64,000 nt of DNA from contig OZ024741.1 of the NCBI GenBank assembly GCA_964016885.1, positions 33,128,177 through 33,192,176 on the forward strand, written 5' to 3'. The position numbers and the translations under genes were made by a program. The stretch comes from Eledone cirrhosa (taxonomy: Eukaryota; Mollusca; Cephalopoda; Octopoda; Eledonidae). The notes beneath the pieces were generated by a model. It made no database searches, was not told the DNA's origin, and was given only the letters and a program-made list of their open reading frames with translations. Below, piece after piece: positions 54,569 through 64,000 of the stretch (the first letter of the stretch is position 1; each line of letters starts with the position of its first letter).

Positions 54569-55387
54569 TTAACTGTTGCTTGATAGTCTACTTATCCGTT
54601 CACTGTAAGCTTTACGTGCCGGCAACGACACGTTCAGCTTCCAGTATCCGGGACCCTGTCTATGTATTCTATCACGGTTGACTAAGCAGACGACTAACTT
54701 GTGATCTGAATAGGCAACCATGCGCATTCGTGGACAGCTTAACATCTCCGTGTCACTTTCTCTAATGAAGAACCTTTCTAAATACGATCTAGATGTCTCA
54801 CTGCGGTTTGCCCACGTCCACTGTGGTGCAGTCAGGAAATCCAGTCGATACCTATCGGCCAGTTGGATTTGGCCGATTAATGTTTTGAGGCTGTTGCACC
54901 CCGCTCTACTGGGACATGCTCCCACATAGTCCCATCGTGCATCTAGGATACCATTCCAGTCCCCCACTAAAAGTAAGGAGCGAGACGTTCCCAGAAAAGA
55001 CTCTAGACGCTTAAAGAAGTCTGGCTGTGATTGCAATTGCCCGGTCGGGGCATAAACGGCCACCAGTCTGAAGGCTCCACCTCCAATACTGTTCACGTCG
55101 AGGACTACCAGTCTACCCTCCGGGTCCAAGTGTACTTGCTGTACTTCGACGTCCAGGTTCTTCCGAAACATGACAGCCACTCCACCTCCACCTCCTGGCT
55201 GACTGAGAGATGCGTAGATCTCAAAGTCGTCGAAGATGGGGGTTAGTTGCTGCCTGTTGTGGATCCTGGACCTGGTGATGGCTATCACATCCATACTGTG
55301 TGACCTAAGATCGTTTAAAAGTTGGCCCTGTTTCCAGGACATCCCTAGGTCACACACATTCACGGTTCCAACTCGTAAACTAGCCAT
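54569..55387 (-). pseudogene. Tx1-like copy A: ORF2 start and APE-like endonuclease
   Basis: 272 codons from MASLRVGTVNV, with ITRSRIH in the Glu-ligand region, LLVGDWNGIL (GDxN motif, Trp in place of the usual Phe) and YSDHKLVVCLV. The nuclease nicks the target and so determines insertion specificity, here apparently GATA repeats. The Glu usually seen in the second motif appears as Thr (AITRSRI), while copy C has Cys-Glu-Ser (AICESRI), so this copy's nuclease may be dead. The start ATG overlaps the ORF1 stop in ATGGCTAG. A stop ends the frame at 54569 before the RT. Confidence 0.87.
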
Positions 55388-57236
55388 GTTTGTGAAGAAA
55401 AGTTGTAGAAAAAGGAAGAAAGGTGCACTTACCTTTTCGTTTCCTGGAGATCGAGTTGTTCAATCTCCATTTGGGTGCTGGATGGGGTGTTGAGTGGGGT
55501 GGGAAACATTTTAACAGGACGCGGTTGATGGGTTTGTGGCAGGGGTTGCCCACGTCCTGTGAAAATTTATTTTTTAGGTCATTATAGGTTTCCATAGAAA
55601 CCCTTATAAGTTTAAGGTGTGGAGACGATTCTGCCTTGACGAAAGTTTTGCCCTCCGTCTCCACCTTCGGGTTTTGGGAGATGACCTCCATCAAACTCTT
55701 GTTGTTTGTGTTGATGTATGCGTATTGTTGTTTGTGTTTTTGTTGATTTGTTTTAGTTTGTTGTTCGTCCGGGAGTTTTCTTTTTATGGTGGGTGCTTCT
55801 GTTTGGGGTGGTGTTGGTGTTGGTTTTGCTGATAGGGGGATGTTTGACTGTGGTGTTGTTTGTGTCTGTGGTTGTGCGCTGGTGTTGGTGATTGGGGTTT
55901 TGGGGGTTTTGTGGTGTCTCTTTTTTTGTTTTTTAGATTTTCGCGGTTCTCCCTCTTCTTCACTTAAAGAAAGAGAAGCAGCTTCATCCGTCGATGAATA
56001 ATCATCGTCAGGTGTGTGGGGTAGGTGTATGTTGTGTGGTGGTGGTGTTTCGGTGTGTGTGTTTGTGGTAGTGTTTGATGGAGTGGGATGGAGTGGGGCT
56101 GTGTTCTTCAGGGGTGTTGTCTCTGTTTTTTCTGTTATTGGTTGAGTGTCTGTTTGTTTTGGTGTGGTTGCTCGTTTCGTCTGTCGTTGTACTTGTGGTG
56201 GTGGTGGTTGTTTTGGTATTGGTGTTGGTAATAGTGTTTTTTTAATGATGTTGTTGTTGTGTGTTTGTGGACAAGAGGATTTTAGGTGTGCGGTGCTACC
56301 AAAGCGAAAGCAATGAAATTTTCGTCCTTCTACCGAAATGTTTATTTTGTTGTTATTATTGATGACGACTCTTTCGGGTATTTTGGAGATTCTCTCCGGT
56401 TTCATTTGCAACAGAATCTCCAAATCTGTACCCGCCCACCTTTGTCGAATAGATTTTCGTATCGAAAGAATCATATCAGTTTCTGGCTCTACGAAGCCAG
56501 CCAAGATCCACCAGATATTAATGTTTGGGGGTATGTTTTTTATTTTTATTTTTTGTGTCCTTTTTCCCATGTATGTAGGGAAAAAGGTGTATGCTTTTGA
56601 CACCATTGGTGTCACAGAGTGTTTCTGGGCGAGTGACTCGCTTTTAAACAGTACGGAAACACTTCCGTACTGTTTTCCTCACTGGAGAAAATCGACATTT
56701 GCTAGAATTTCCTTGAAAGTATCTTCTATATCTGCTTGGCTAACAAATGTCGGCTTTCTTGTGGTATTTGACACAGTCCTAAAGGTTACTGATCTGCGAA
56801 TTGTGTCTTCCTTTATTTCAAGGGGTGAGTTAATTCTAAACCCACCTCTTCCTTCGAAAGTTACAAATTTTCTCCCTTGCTGGAGCATATCTCTTGCGTT
56901 GGAGATATCAAGATTTATAAAATCTTGTTTTTTGTTCACTGTTTCAGCGAAAGACACTTTCTTTTTTTGTGTGGTGTTGCTGTTGTTGTTGTTGTTATCG
57001 TTGATAGTCTCGGTGTTGGAAATCTCAGTTCCTTGTCGAGGTGAAACATTATGTGTAGTTGTATCTGTAGAGATGTTGATATCTTTTTCATGTGTATGTA
57101 TGTTAATGGGTTTAATTCCTGTGTTTTCCTGTGTGTTGTTGTTATTTTTCTCCGCTTCGACGGTAGAAATTATAAAATCTTCAAGTGGTAATATTTTTTC
57201 CTCTTTGTTGACAGTCGTATCTATGGCGACATCCAT
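55380..57236 (-). pseudogene. Tx1-like copy A: ORF1 with one in-frame TGA
   Basis: About 618 codons in one frame, interrupted only by TGA at 56681-56679. The N-terminal part has a low-complexity Asn/Thr stretch, then VSFAETVNKKQDFINLDISN and KFVTFEGRGGFRINSPLEI. The middle has FFPTYMGKRTQKIKIKNIPP and ILLQMKPERISKIPERVV, resembling an RNA-recognition-type fold. A zinc knuckle FHCFRFGSTAHLKSSC follows, with the second Cys replaced by Phe. The C-terminal half is a Pro/Thr/Lys-rich linker with an acidic SLSLSEEEGEP patch and a basic KSKKQKKRHHK segment that could act in nuclear import. ORF1 binds element RNA. The stop overlaps the ORF2 start by 8 bp. Confidence 0.8.
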
Positions 57237-57376
57237 AGTAGCAGAAGCAGATATAACGTTAATATATACCTCTTTCTCTCTCTTTTCTATTATTGACGTT
57301 CTCCAGCGTTCTTGTGTTGCTCAAGTTATTTAGTTTGTAAAATCTGATATTTTAAAACAATTTTTAAAATAAAATG

Positions 57377-57396
57377 TTCGCCCCTTCAGGGGCGAA
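57377..57396 (-). promoter_or_regulatory. Perfect hairpin in the Tx1-like 5' UTR, copy A
   Basis: TTCGCCCCTTCAGGGGCGAA is an 8-bp perfect stem with a 4-nt loop, about 140 bp downstream of the element's 5' end. Copy C has a similar GC hairpin (CCCCTGTAGGGG, 63200-63211) at the same relative place. A structural role in RNA recognition or translation is inference only. Confidence 0.55.
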
Positions 57397-57535
57397 AAAT
57401 GGGATTACCACCCAGCTAACAATTCAGCTTGGGGGTTAATCTACAAAATGTTATGTTTTTTCAAATAATTAGTTCGGTTTTTTGTATAGAAATTAACAAA
57501 AAAGCTTACCGGCGATGTTCCACGCGTCAGACAGA

Positions 57536-57548
57536 AAAAGAGATAGAT
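57536..57548. repeat. (GATA)n at the copy A 5' junction
   Basis: GAGATAGATATA separates the copy A 5' end (minus strand, CTGTCTGACGCG) from the truncated third copy. Confidence 0.85.
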
Positions 57549-57741
57549 ATATTTCTTTATTAGCCACAAGGGCGCACAAGAAAAGGGGACAATACAAAGA
57601 CATGTCGGGGATTTTACATACAGTCGTGTAAAAAATATAAAAACAAACAATTACAACAATCGAAATCCCCAATAGGGGAGAGGCGCCACAAATGGGTTGT
57701 TTAATACCCCGTCGATAGAACAGCCCTCAACTCCAGGAGCG
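57549..57741 (-). mobile_element. Tx1-like LINE, 190-bp 3' fragment
   Basis: It matches the last 190 bp of copy A's 3' UTR almost base for base and is far less similar to copy C's, so it derives from the copy A subfamily. Both edges sit in GATA units (57541-57549 and 57742-57754). 5'-truncated, no coding content. Confidence 0.88.
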
Positions 57742-57754
57742 TAGATAGATAGAT
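57742..57754. repeat. (GATA)n at the copy C 3' junction
   Basis: TAGATAGATAGATA between the short fragment and copy C. Confidence 0.9.
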
Positions 57755-57993
57755 ATGTTTCTTTATTAGCCACAGGGGCACAAAAGAAGGGGACAAATAC
57801 AAAGGGGGAAGTTTACATACAATAAAAACGTGTAAAATATTATCACAAATGCAATTTAAAAATTAGTCGATTTTCCCCAATAGGGGGAGACAGTTCATAT
57901 GGGTAACAAATACCCCCGAAAAAATGTGCAACCCTCATCTCCAGGAGTACGAAGAGTTTGTACTCCCTTCCTCTCCTCCTCCTTTTCCTCAAC

Positions 57994-58790
57994 TTACAGG
58001 CTGATATAGAGAGAAGGCCCATTCACTCGGGCCATTCTCGCCACTTTCACCCAACTTTCATAAAACTTGCTGGGGTACAGCACACCTCTCTCCATCCTGA
58101 TTCTTCTTTCAAAGTGGTATTTGAAAAAAGAATCAGTTGTTGGCCGGAGAGAAAGGTGTCTGACCTCGGCCCTTTCAACCTTGTCCACCATACAACCTCT
58201 TTCGCCATAGCTATCACACAAAGGAAAACCGCCTCTCCTTCGTTTTTGAAGGAGGGTGGCAGTTTGATCATGACAATGGACTCGGTGGTCAACCGGATTG
58301 GTCCCATCCGCGACCATAGTCGTTCTACATAGCCCCACAGGTCGGTGACGCCCGGGCAGTGTATGAATGCGTGCGCGACGGTTTCTTCGTCTCGCACGCA
58401 CCTCGGACAGATCTTTTTTGCAGAGTCCCTGCACGGGCGCCCATGTCTGTAGAGCTTGTCTCGAACTGGTAGAGCTCCTCGGTAGCACTGCCAGGCCAGG
58501 GACATTTGAAAGTTGTCCATCGGTCTCGGGCGGAAGGTCCTACCGAACAGACTGGCCAGTTCATCTTCCTCTACACCTAGAGTTTCACCGAGCGCGTCGT
58601 CGCACTTGCTGCGGATCAACCCTCTATAGAATGACGAAGTGGAGTCTCCACTGATCGCCGGGTCCGCCTGCCAGAGGGCTGTGAGCGCCTGAGCACATTC
58701 GATGTGCCAGTCGCCCATTTTCCTCGGTATTTGCTTGACCCAGGACTGCAGCTTGGTCGGCGAGACGAGTCGTGGGAAGGCTCGCCTCAC
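57994..58790 (-). pseudogene. Tx1-like copy C: ORF2 C-terminal region
   Basis: One frame of 247 codons keeps ELASLFGRTFRPRPMDNFQ, LAWQCYRGALPVRDKLYRHG and the intact zinc segment CPRCVRDEETVAHAFIHCPG (C-x2-C..H..C). It then changes frame near 58060 and ends MARVNGPSLYISL at about 58000. This is the best-preserved copy of the zf-RVT region in the window. Confidence 0.87.
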
Positions 58791-58799
58791 GAACGGGGC

Positions 58800-60061
58800 C
58801 TACACCGGTTGTCCGGTGAGGAATACGTAGAGATTCCGCAGTCTGAGCGCGTGTTTGCGCATCGTCAGCCACGGCACCCCCAGCCCTCCGTTGGAAGGGT
58901 GTTGGCAGCAGATGGATCTTCTCACCAAAGGAGCCCGCCTCTTCCAAAGGAATTGGAAGAGCGCGCGCTCAATTTTGGTGAGCGTTTTGGCTGGGCAAGG
59001 CACGACGGTCAAGCGGTAGTAGATGGCGGACGCTATAAAAGTGTTCGCCACCTCCGATCGACCTTTCAAGGATAGTTTGCACTCGGCCCACTTCTGGGTG
59101 AGTGCAAACACCTTGGCCGTCACCTCGTTCCAATTCTTCTCCACCTGGAGGTCCGGACCAAACCAGACCCCGAGCAGTTTTACCGGTCCTTCCGTCCAGC
59201 GTCCAACAATGCCATCGGAAGGCATCGGTTTGTCTCTCCACGTTCCGAGTTGCAAACCGATGGACTTGTCCCGGTTCAGCTTCGCTCCTGTGAAACTTTC
59301 CTCTTCCTTCAGTAAGGTGCCAACTTCCTCGACTTGCGAGACGCTCGACACCATTACTGTCACGTCGTCAGCGTAGACCGACGCCGATTTCCGCAGTCCG
59401 GTTCCAGAGGGATGCTCTGCAATAGCTTCAACCCCCGCATCCAGATAACAATCGTCAACCCGATCGAAAGCCTTAGACTTATCCAAGTTGATCAGGCACC
59501 ACCGAAGCCGGGTTTACACCCTACACTCTTTATGATGTATCGCATGAGGTGGAGGTTGTCGTGTATGGACCTGGTCGGCATTGCGCATGTCTGCGCTTCT
59601 CCCACCAGATTCTCGACGACAAGCGCCAGCCTCTTTGCCAACACCCTGGCCAAAATCTGCAACTCTGTGTTTAGCAGAGTTATGGGCCGGAAGTTGCCTA
59701 TGTCATCCCCCTTATTCTCGTCCCTCCTGACTAGTGTGACTACGCCCCCGGTCACAGAACTGGGAATTCTCCCGTTCTGTTGCCAGTTGCAGTAGACCGC
59801 TTCCAGGAGACCGGAGAATAAGTCCTGCATTGCTACGTAAAATTCGTAGGGTAGACCGTCGAGACCTGGAGATTTGCGTTTGCCGCATTGGCTCAGCGCG
59901 TCCCCTATCTCAGCGGCTGAAATCGGCTTTTCGCAGAAGTTTGTCTCGCTGTCCAAGAGTCGCGGTAGGCCGTCGAGGTATGGACCGAAATCCATAGCCC
60001 CTCCCGGCGCGCCGCCCTGCCCGAAAAGTTGAGCAAAGTACCACTGAAAGGCCGCACACAT
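58800..60061 (-). pseudogene. Tx1-like copy C: reverse transcriptase lacking motif B
   Basis: 60061-59492 holds KSPGLDGLPYEFYVAMQDLF and NFRPITLLNTELQILARVLA. 59486-58800 restarts at MDKSKAFDRVDDCYLDAGVE (motif A region) and passes straight to SASVYADDVTVMVSS (motif C). The 65 or so residues present between these in copy A, including motif B, are deleted. A shift near 59490 also splits the domain just before motif A. The RT would be inactive. Confidence 0.86.
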
Positions 60062-60349
60062 CTACACTTCGGCTCACGTATCACGCGTCCGTTTTTGGTC
60101 CTTCAAAGACCGAATCGTGGACTTGTTGCCACTTTTTGCCTCCGTCACTCAGGCCCAGCTAACAGCTTTGGCTCCCTCTTTTCCCAGAGCACGTATTTTG
60201 CTTCTGACAACGCAGCCCTCGTGCTTTGCGTCGAAGAACTGGTCCAAGGCTGTTCTCGTTGCTAGCACGCTGGCTACGTTGCCACTTCTAATTGTCTCTT
60301 CTACTTTATCTACCAGTTCCTTCTCGGTTCTATTTCTATCTAGCGCTAA

Positions 60350-61242
60350 TTATTTATTAAAAACTAACGAGTCTAATCTAACTGCCCTCTTGAGAGAGTA
60401 CCACCATCTGTTGTTGACAATGACCCCTGTCAAGTGCTGTTTAACTAAAGTGCTAATCCGTCTACTGTAGGCTTTGCTTGTCGGTAACGACAAGTTCAGC
60501 TTCCAGTAGCCGGGTCCTTGTCTATGGGTTCTATCAAGGTTGGCCATGCAGGTCACTAGTTTGTGATCTGAATAGGCAACCATGAACATTTGTGGACAGC
60601 TTAACATGTCCCTATCCTTATTTCTAACTAGAACCCTATCCAGGTACGATCTAGATGTTCCGCTAATATTAGTCCACGTCCACAGTGGCATAGTCGGAAA
60701 TTCTAGTCGATATCTATCGGCCAGGTCAAATCGGTCGATTAACTGTTTGAGGCTGTTGCACCGCGCTTTATCGGAACATGCTCCCACATAATCCCAACGT
60801 ACATCTAGGATTCCATTCCAGTCCGCCACTAAAGGCAAGGAGCGGGACGTTCCCAGAAAAGTCTCTAGACGTTTGAAGAAATCTGGCCGCGGTGTCCCGG
60901 ATAGGGCATATGCAGCCACCAGCCTGAAGGCTCCAACTTCACTACCGTCAACGTCTAGGACCACCAGTCGACCCTCCGGGTCCATATGTACCGTCTGTGT
61001 TACGAGGTCCAGGTGTTTTCGCAGCAAAACGGCAACTCCGCCCCCACCCCCGGCCGACAGAGAGATGCGTAGATCTCAAAGTCATCGAAGATGAGGGCTA
61101 GCTGTTGCTCGCTGTGGATCCTGGACTCGCAAATGGCTACTACATCCATACTGTGCGACGTGAGGTCGTTTAAGAGTTTGCCCTGTTTCCAGGGCATCCC
61201 CAGGCCACGTACGTTCACACATCCAACTCTTATATTGGCCAT
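60350..61242 (-). pseudogene. Tx1-like copy C: ORF2 start and endonuclease
   Basis: The first frame starts MANIRVGCVNVRGLGMPWKQ, has the ligand motif VVAICESRIH, and shifts at about 61020. The second frame (61027-60350) holds LPLVADWNGIL (A-D-W-N where copy A has GDWN) and YSDHKLVTCMA. The SDH motif is kept in both copies. An AT-to-stop change near 60350 ends it before the RT linker. ORF2 here does not overlap ORF1 as neatly as in copy A, because ORF1 is shifted at its end. Confidence 0.85.
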
Positions 61243-61279
61243 GTTGGTGCTGAAAATTTAAAAGAGGAAAATAAATCAC

Positions 61280-63070
61280 TCACCCTTCGTCTCCTGGGGA
61301 CCAGGCTGCACGATTTCCATGGGGGTGTTTGAGGGGTTTTCCGGGTGGGTGGTGGTTTCCGGCGGGGTGGGGGACGGAGATATTTGGTGGGGTGGGGTCT
61401 GGTGGGATGGGGGTGTCTGAGGTGGGGAGACATTTGAGAAGGACGCGGTTAAGTGGTTTCACGCAGGAATTCCCCACATCCTTCTCAAATGTTTCTTTTA
61501 GGGACTTATAAGTTTGTATAGGGACCCTAATCTGTTTTAGGTTCAGTTTTTTGTTATTTCTAATAAAGTGGGCGAAAGTTTTCCCTTCGGTTTTCACCGA
61601 ATGGTTGTTCGTGATCGTCTCCATTAGTGTTTTGTTTTCAGTGTTTATGTAAGTGTAAGTGTAATTTTCTTGTGTTGTGTTTGTTTTTGTCTGTACTTCG
61701 TCTGTGTGCTTTCGTTTTGTTGTAGGTATTTTGTTTTCAGGAGGTGGGGGTTTTGTTTGTGAGGTTTTTGTTGTTTGTGTTGGTGGTTGTATGTTTGTGG
61801 TAGTGTTTGCTGGTTTTTTGCTTTTGTGATGTCTTTTCTTTCTTTTCGAGCGATGGGGTTCTCCCTCGTCTTCACTGGGTGATGGCGAGATAGCCTCATC
61901 TGTTGTATCGTCTGTGTGATTGGGGAGGGGCATGTCTTGAGGAGCTGTTGTGTCTGTATGTGATTCTGCAGTGGTTTTAGGTGGAGTGGGGTTGGGTGGG
62001 ACTGTGTTTGTTGTGGTTATTTTTGTGTGTTGGTGTTGTTGTTGTTGTGGTGGTGTTGGTGGTTGTGTTATTTTGATGGGTGTCGGCAGAAGAGTCTTTT
62101 TTTGGCTCATTAATTTAGGTCAGGAAGCCCTCAGGTGACCCCTGCTAAAGCAGTGGTAACATGAAGGCTGCCTACCCTCAACTGAAAAGTTTATGTAGGT
62201 GAGACCGTCCAGGAGTACACGTTGTGGGATCATAGCTATTCGCTCTGGGCTCATTTGCACCAGAACTTCAACGCTAGTCCCATTGAATACATTTCTGGGA
62301 TACTTTCCTACTGAAAGTATTCTGTCTTCATCAAAATTGATGAAGCCGCACGGTATCCACCATATGTTTACCTTTGGTGTAATACTTGTGATTCTAATCT
62401 TTTGTGTCCTTTTTCCCATGTATGTAGGGAAAAGGGTATACAGGTTGGATACAATTGGCGACACATAGTAATTTTGGGCCGTCAATTGATCCCTCATGAA
62501 TACCGAAATACTCTCATTGAATTTTTGAAAACCAGTTCATTTTCTTTCTGTGACAATTGGACTGGTTTTCGGGTAGAATTGGAAACTGTCCTAAAAACTA
62601 TCGTTTTAAGAGCAGTTTCCTTGCGAATTTCTACCGGAGAATTGATGCTGAAGGCACCATTCTTTTCGAAAGTAACATATCTCTTAGCGTCCTTTAAAAG
62701 TTGTTCGGCATTTGTTATGTCGAGATATGTTAGTTCCTCCTTTTTTCTGAACTGTCTGTGCAAAGGAGATTTTCGGTTTCTTTGTGGAATTATCCGTGTT
62801 GGTGGTGTTGATATTGTTGTTGTTATTCTTGTTGTCACTGATGTTGATATTGTTCGTATTTTCCTTGGTGTTGGTGTTTGTGTTGTTGTTGTCTTTGATG
62901 CTGGTATTATTGGTGTTGTCATTATTTTTTTCTTCGTTGTTGTCATTGTTGTTTTTATCATCATTATTGGTGTTGTTGTTATTTTTGTTGTCATTGTACT
63001 GTTTGGTGTCATTTGTGTTGTTTGGATATGAATTTGTTTTTACAATTTCATTTCGTCTTTCCATCTCCAT
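61280..63070 (-). pseudogene. Tx1-like copy C: ORF1, several lesions
   Basis: 63070-62684 starts MEMERRNEIVKTNS, has a long Asn/Thr/Asp low-complexity stretch, then ISFAQTVQKK. The frame shifts near 62740 to YLDITNAEQLLKDAKRYVTF, and again near 62500 to LYTLFPTYMGKRTQKIRIT. The zinc knuckle reads CYHCFSRGHLRAS, and the last Cys position is TGA at 62122-62120. Reading through in frame continues to MSQKKTLLPTPIK and a Pro/Thr-rich tail with SPSPSEDEGEPHRSKRKK. The first part of the knuckle is therefore better preserved than in copy A. Confidence 0.8.
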
Positions 63071-63340
63071 AGTATCTATGGAGAAGGAAAGGGAAGAAGA
63101 CGATGTTGACTGCGAGCTATGTAGTCTTACCGACTATCCACCACCATTATCGTCGAACGTAGCGTTCATAACGTAATCAAACTTCTTACGATATTTTTTC
63201 CCCTGTAGGGGCGAAAATGAGTTGACCCACCACCTGAAGGTCAAGTTACACAATAATATAAAATTTAACTGAAAACTCACGTTTTTTTTTCTTACATAAA
63301 TTAACAGAAACTTCTCCGCGAAGTTACACACGTCTGGTAG

Positions 63341-63342
63341 AG

Positions 63343-63411
<69 letters not shown>

Positions 63412-63412
63412 T
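63341..63412. repeat. (GATA)n at the copy C 5' junction, about 17 units
   Basis: A pure tetranucleotide tract directly following the LINE 5' end CTGGTAGAGA. It is the longest GATA tract in the window and probably reflects the original target. Confidence 0.96.
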
Positions 63413-63895
63413 ACACACATTGATTCAGGTGTGGTCAGTCTAACCAACAGTACGTAGACGTAGAGCCCCTCAGTCAACTATCCCTAATTTTTATTTGTAG
63501 TTGTTGTCTCCGTGCACCCTCTCAGTTTGTGTTTACCATAATTCCGAAGTGCAATACACCTGATGATGTCGCTGGAATTCTACTGGCCATTGAAATATAT
63601 ATAGTATCTGCAAAAATAAAATCTTTAAAGGAATTTCAACAATCCAGCTTCCTGTCACTTTATTCTATAATGTATATATATATATATATATATATCATTT
63701 TAGGCAAAGGCAGGTGAGTGCGTGGCTTTGATAAACGCCAAGCAGCGATAAACAGCTGTTAACCTCTCTCCCTTTGCCTCTGCCGAAAATAAGTAAGTGA
63801 CATAGTCACTACTTTAAAACTAATAGCGAATGGTCTTCTAAATGTTTTTAATTAAACATACGGTATATTGCCAAATATACTATGTATATAATGTG
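63413..63895. other. Unassigned sequence with a weak hammerhead-like core
   Basis: At 63560-63566 CTGATGA is followed 25 bp later by GAAA and a TATATATA stretch, with partial stem I pairing (AATAC with GTAT) offset by two bases. The fit is poor and I do not call it a ribozyme. A (TA)n lies at 63671-63695. Nothing else is recognised. Confidence 0.35.
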
Positions 63896-63925
63896 TGTGT
63901 GCATGTGTGTGTGAGAGAGAGAGAG

Positions 63926-64000
<75 letters not shown>
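63896..64000. repeat. (TG)n/(GA)n microsatellite at the window edge
   Basis: TG units with a GAGAGAGA interruption at 63912-63926, continuing past the window end. Confidence 0.96.

Larger units (their letters stand above)
51732..57535 (-). mobile_element. Tx1-like LINE copy A, full length, decayed
   Basis: About 5.8 kb. From 5' to 3' on the minus strand: 5' UTR with a hairpin, ORF1 with a zinc knuckle, ORF2 with APE-like endonuclease, RT and a C-terminal zinc region, and a 3' UTR ending AATA then TATC repeats. The layout and RT motifs fit the Tx1 group of the L1 superfamily, members of which are known to insert into specific repeats. Both ends lie in GATA. Coding parts are split by frameshifts and several stops. 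Confidence 0.85.
57755..63340 (-). mobile_element. Tx1-like LINE copy C, full length, decayed
   Basis: About 5.6 kb with the same layout as copy A but clearly diverged in ORF1 and the UTRs. The 5' end on the minus strand is CTACCAGACGTGTGTAACTT, preceded by a long (TATC)n. Internal lesions include deletion of the RT region around motif B, at least two ORF2 frameshifts, and an ORF1 stop in the zinc knuckle. Confidence 0.85.

Noticed and set aside
56679..56681. TGA read as selenocysteine or programmed readthrough in LINE ORF1
   Set aside because: No SECIS-like or readthrough context was evident and the other copy has its stop at a different codon; simple decay is enough.

Overview
This window looks like intergenic DNA from a cephalopod mollusc, most likely an octopus. 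The reasons are a repeated tRNA-derived SINE with the internal sequence seen on the minus strand as TTCAAATCCCGCCGAG, a second tRNA-derived SINE with an A box TGGCTTAGTGGTTAGAG, very abundant (TA)n, (TG)n, (GA)n, (CATA)n and (GATA)n tracts, and a dense mix of Penelope-like elements (PLEs), RTE, Tx1-like and CR1/Jockey-like LINEs, Helitrons and mariner. The species call rests on recalled family resemblance, not on a search. I found no convincing host protein gene and no stand-alone tRNA or rRNA gene.

Layout. 1-3.6 kb: a 52-bp minisatellite, a foldback element carrying two hammerhead ribozymes, a SINE and an 80-bp inverted repeat. 3.6-7.6 kb: a nearly complete but frameshifted PLE (type A here) with RT and GIY-YIG parts between 125-bp terminal inverted repeats. 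7.7-9.9 kb: SINE, palindrome, mariner remnant, SINE. 9.9-13.5 kb: a truncated Tx1-like LINE 3' end and a decayed CR1/Jockey-like LINE. 13.6-20.2 kb: a foldback/MITE-like element with 230-bp inverted ends, a 1.5-kb nested palindrome with three hammerhead copies, a PLE type B RT fragment between two divergent hammerheads, and a second, internally inverted PLE-A copy. 22-29 kb: two fused Helitron Rep-helicase pseudogenes. 29-44 kb: SINE tails, LINE fragments (one with C2H2 fingers), PLE-B fragments, a transposase-like pseudogene and two more hammerhead loci. 44.4-47.7 kb: an RTE-type LINE with an uninterrupted 1040-codon ORF, the only intact autonomous ORF here. 47.8-50.8 kb: two further hammerhead foldbacks, a dispersed repeat and a PLE-B GIY-YIG module. 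51.7-63.3 kb: two long Tx1-like LINEs on the minus strand, with a truncated third copy between them.

Two patterns stand out. First, at least twelve hammerhead-ribozyme-like cores (CUGANGA, stem II, GAAA, very small stem III, UH, closed stem I) occur in at least seven unrelated sequence contexts. They are mostly divergent pairs in the arms of palindromes next to (TA)n tracts, and one pair brackets PLE reverse-transcriptase sequence. Second, all four Tx1-like LINE insertions begin and end in (GATA)n, which suggests a microsatellite-specific retrotransposon. Both were read by eye; folding and genome-wide searches are the decisive tests.
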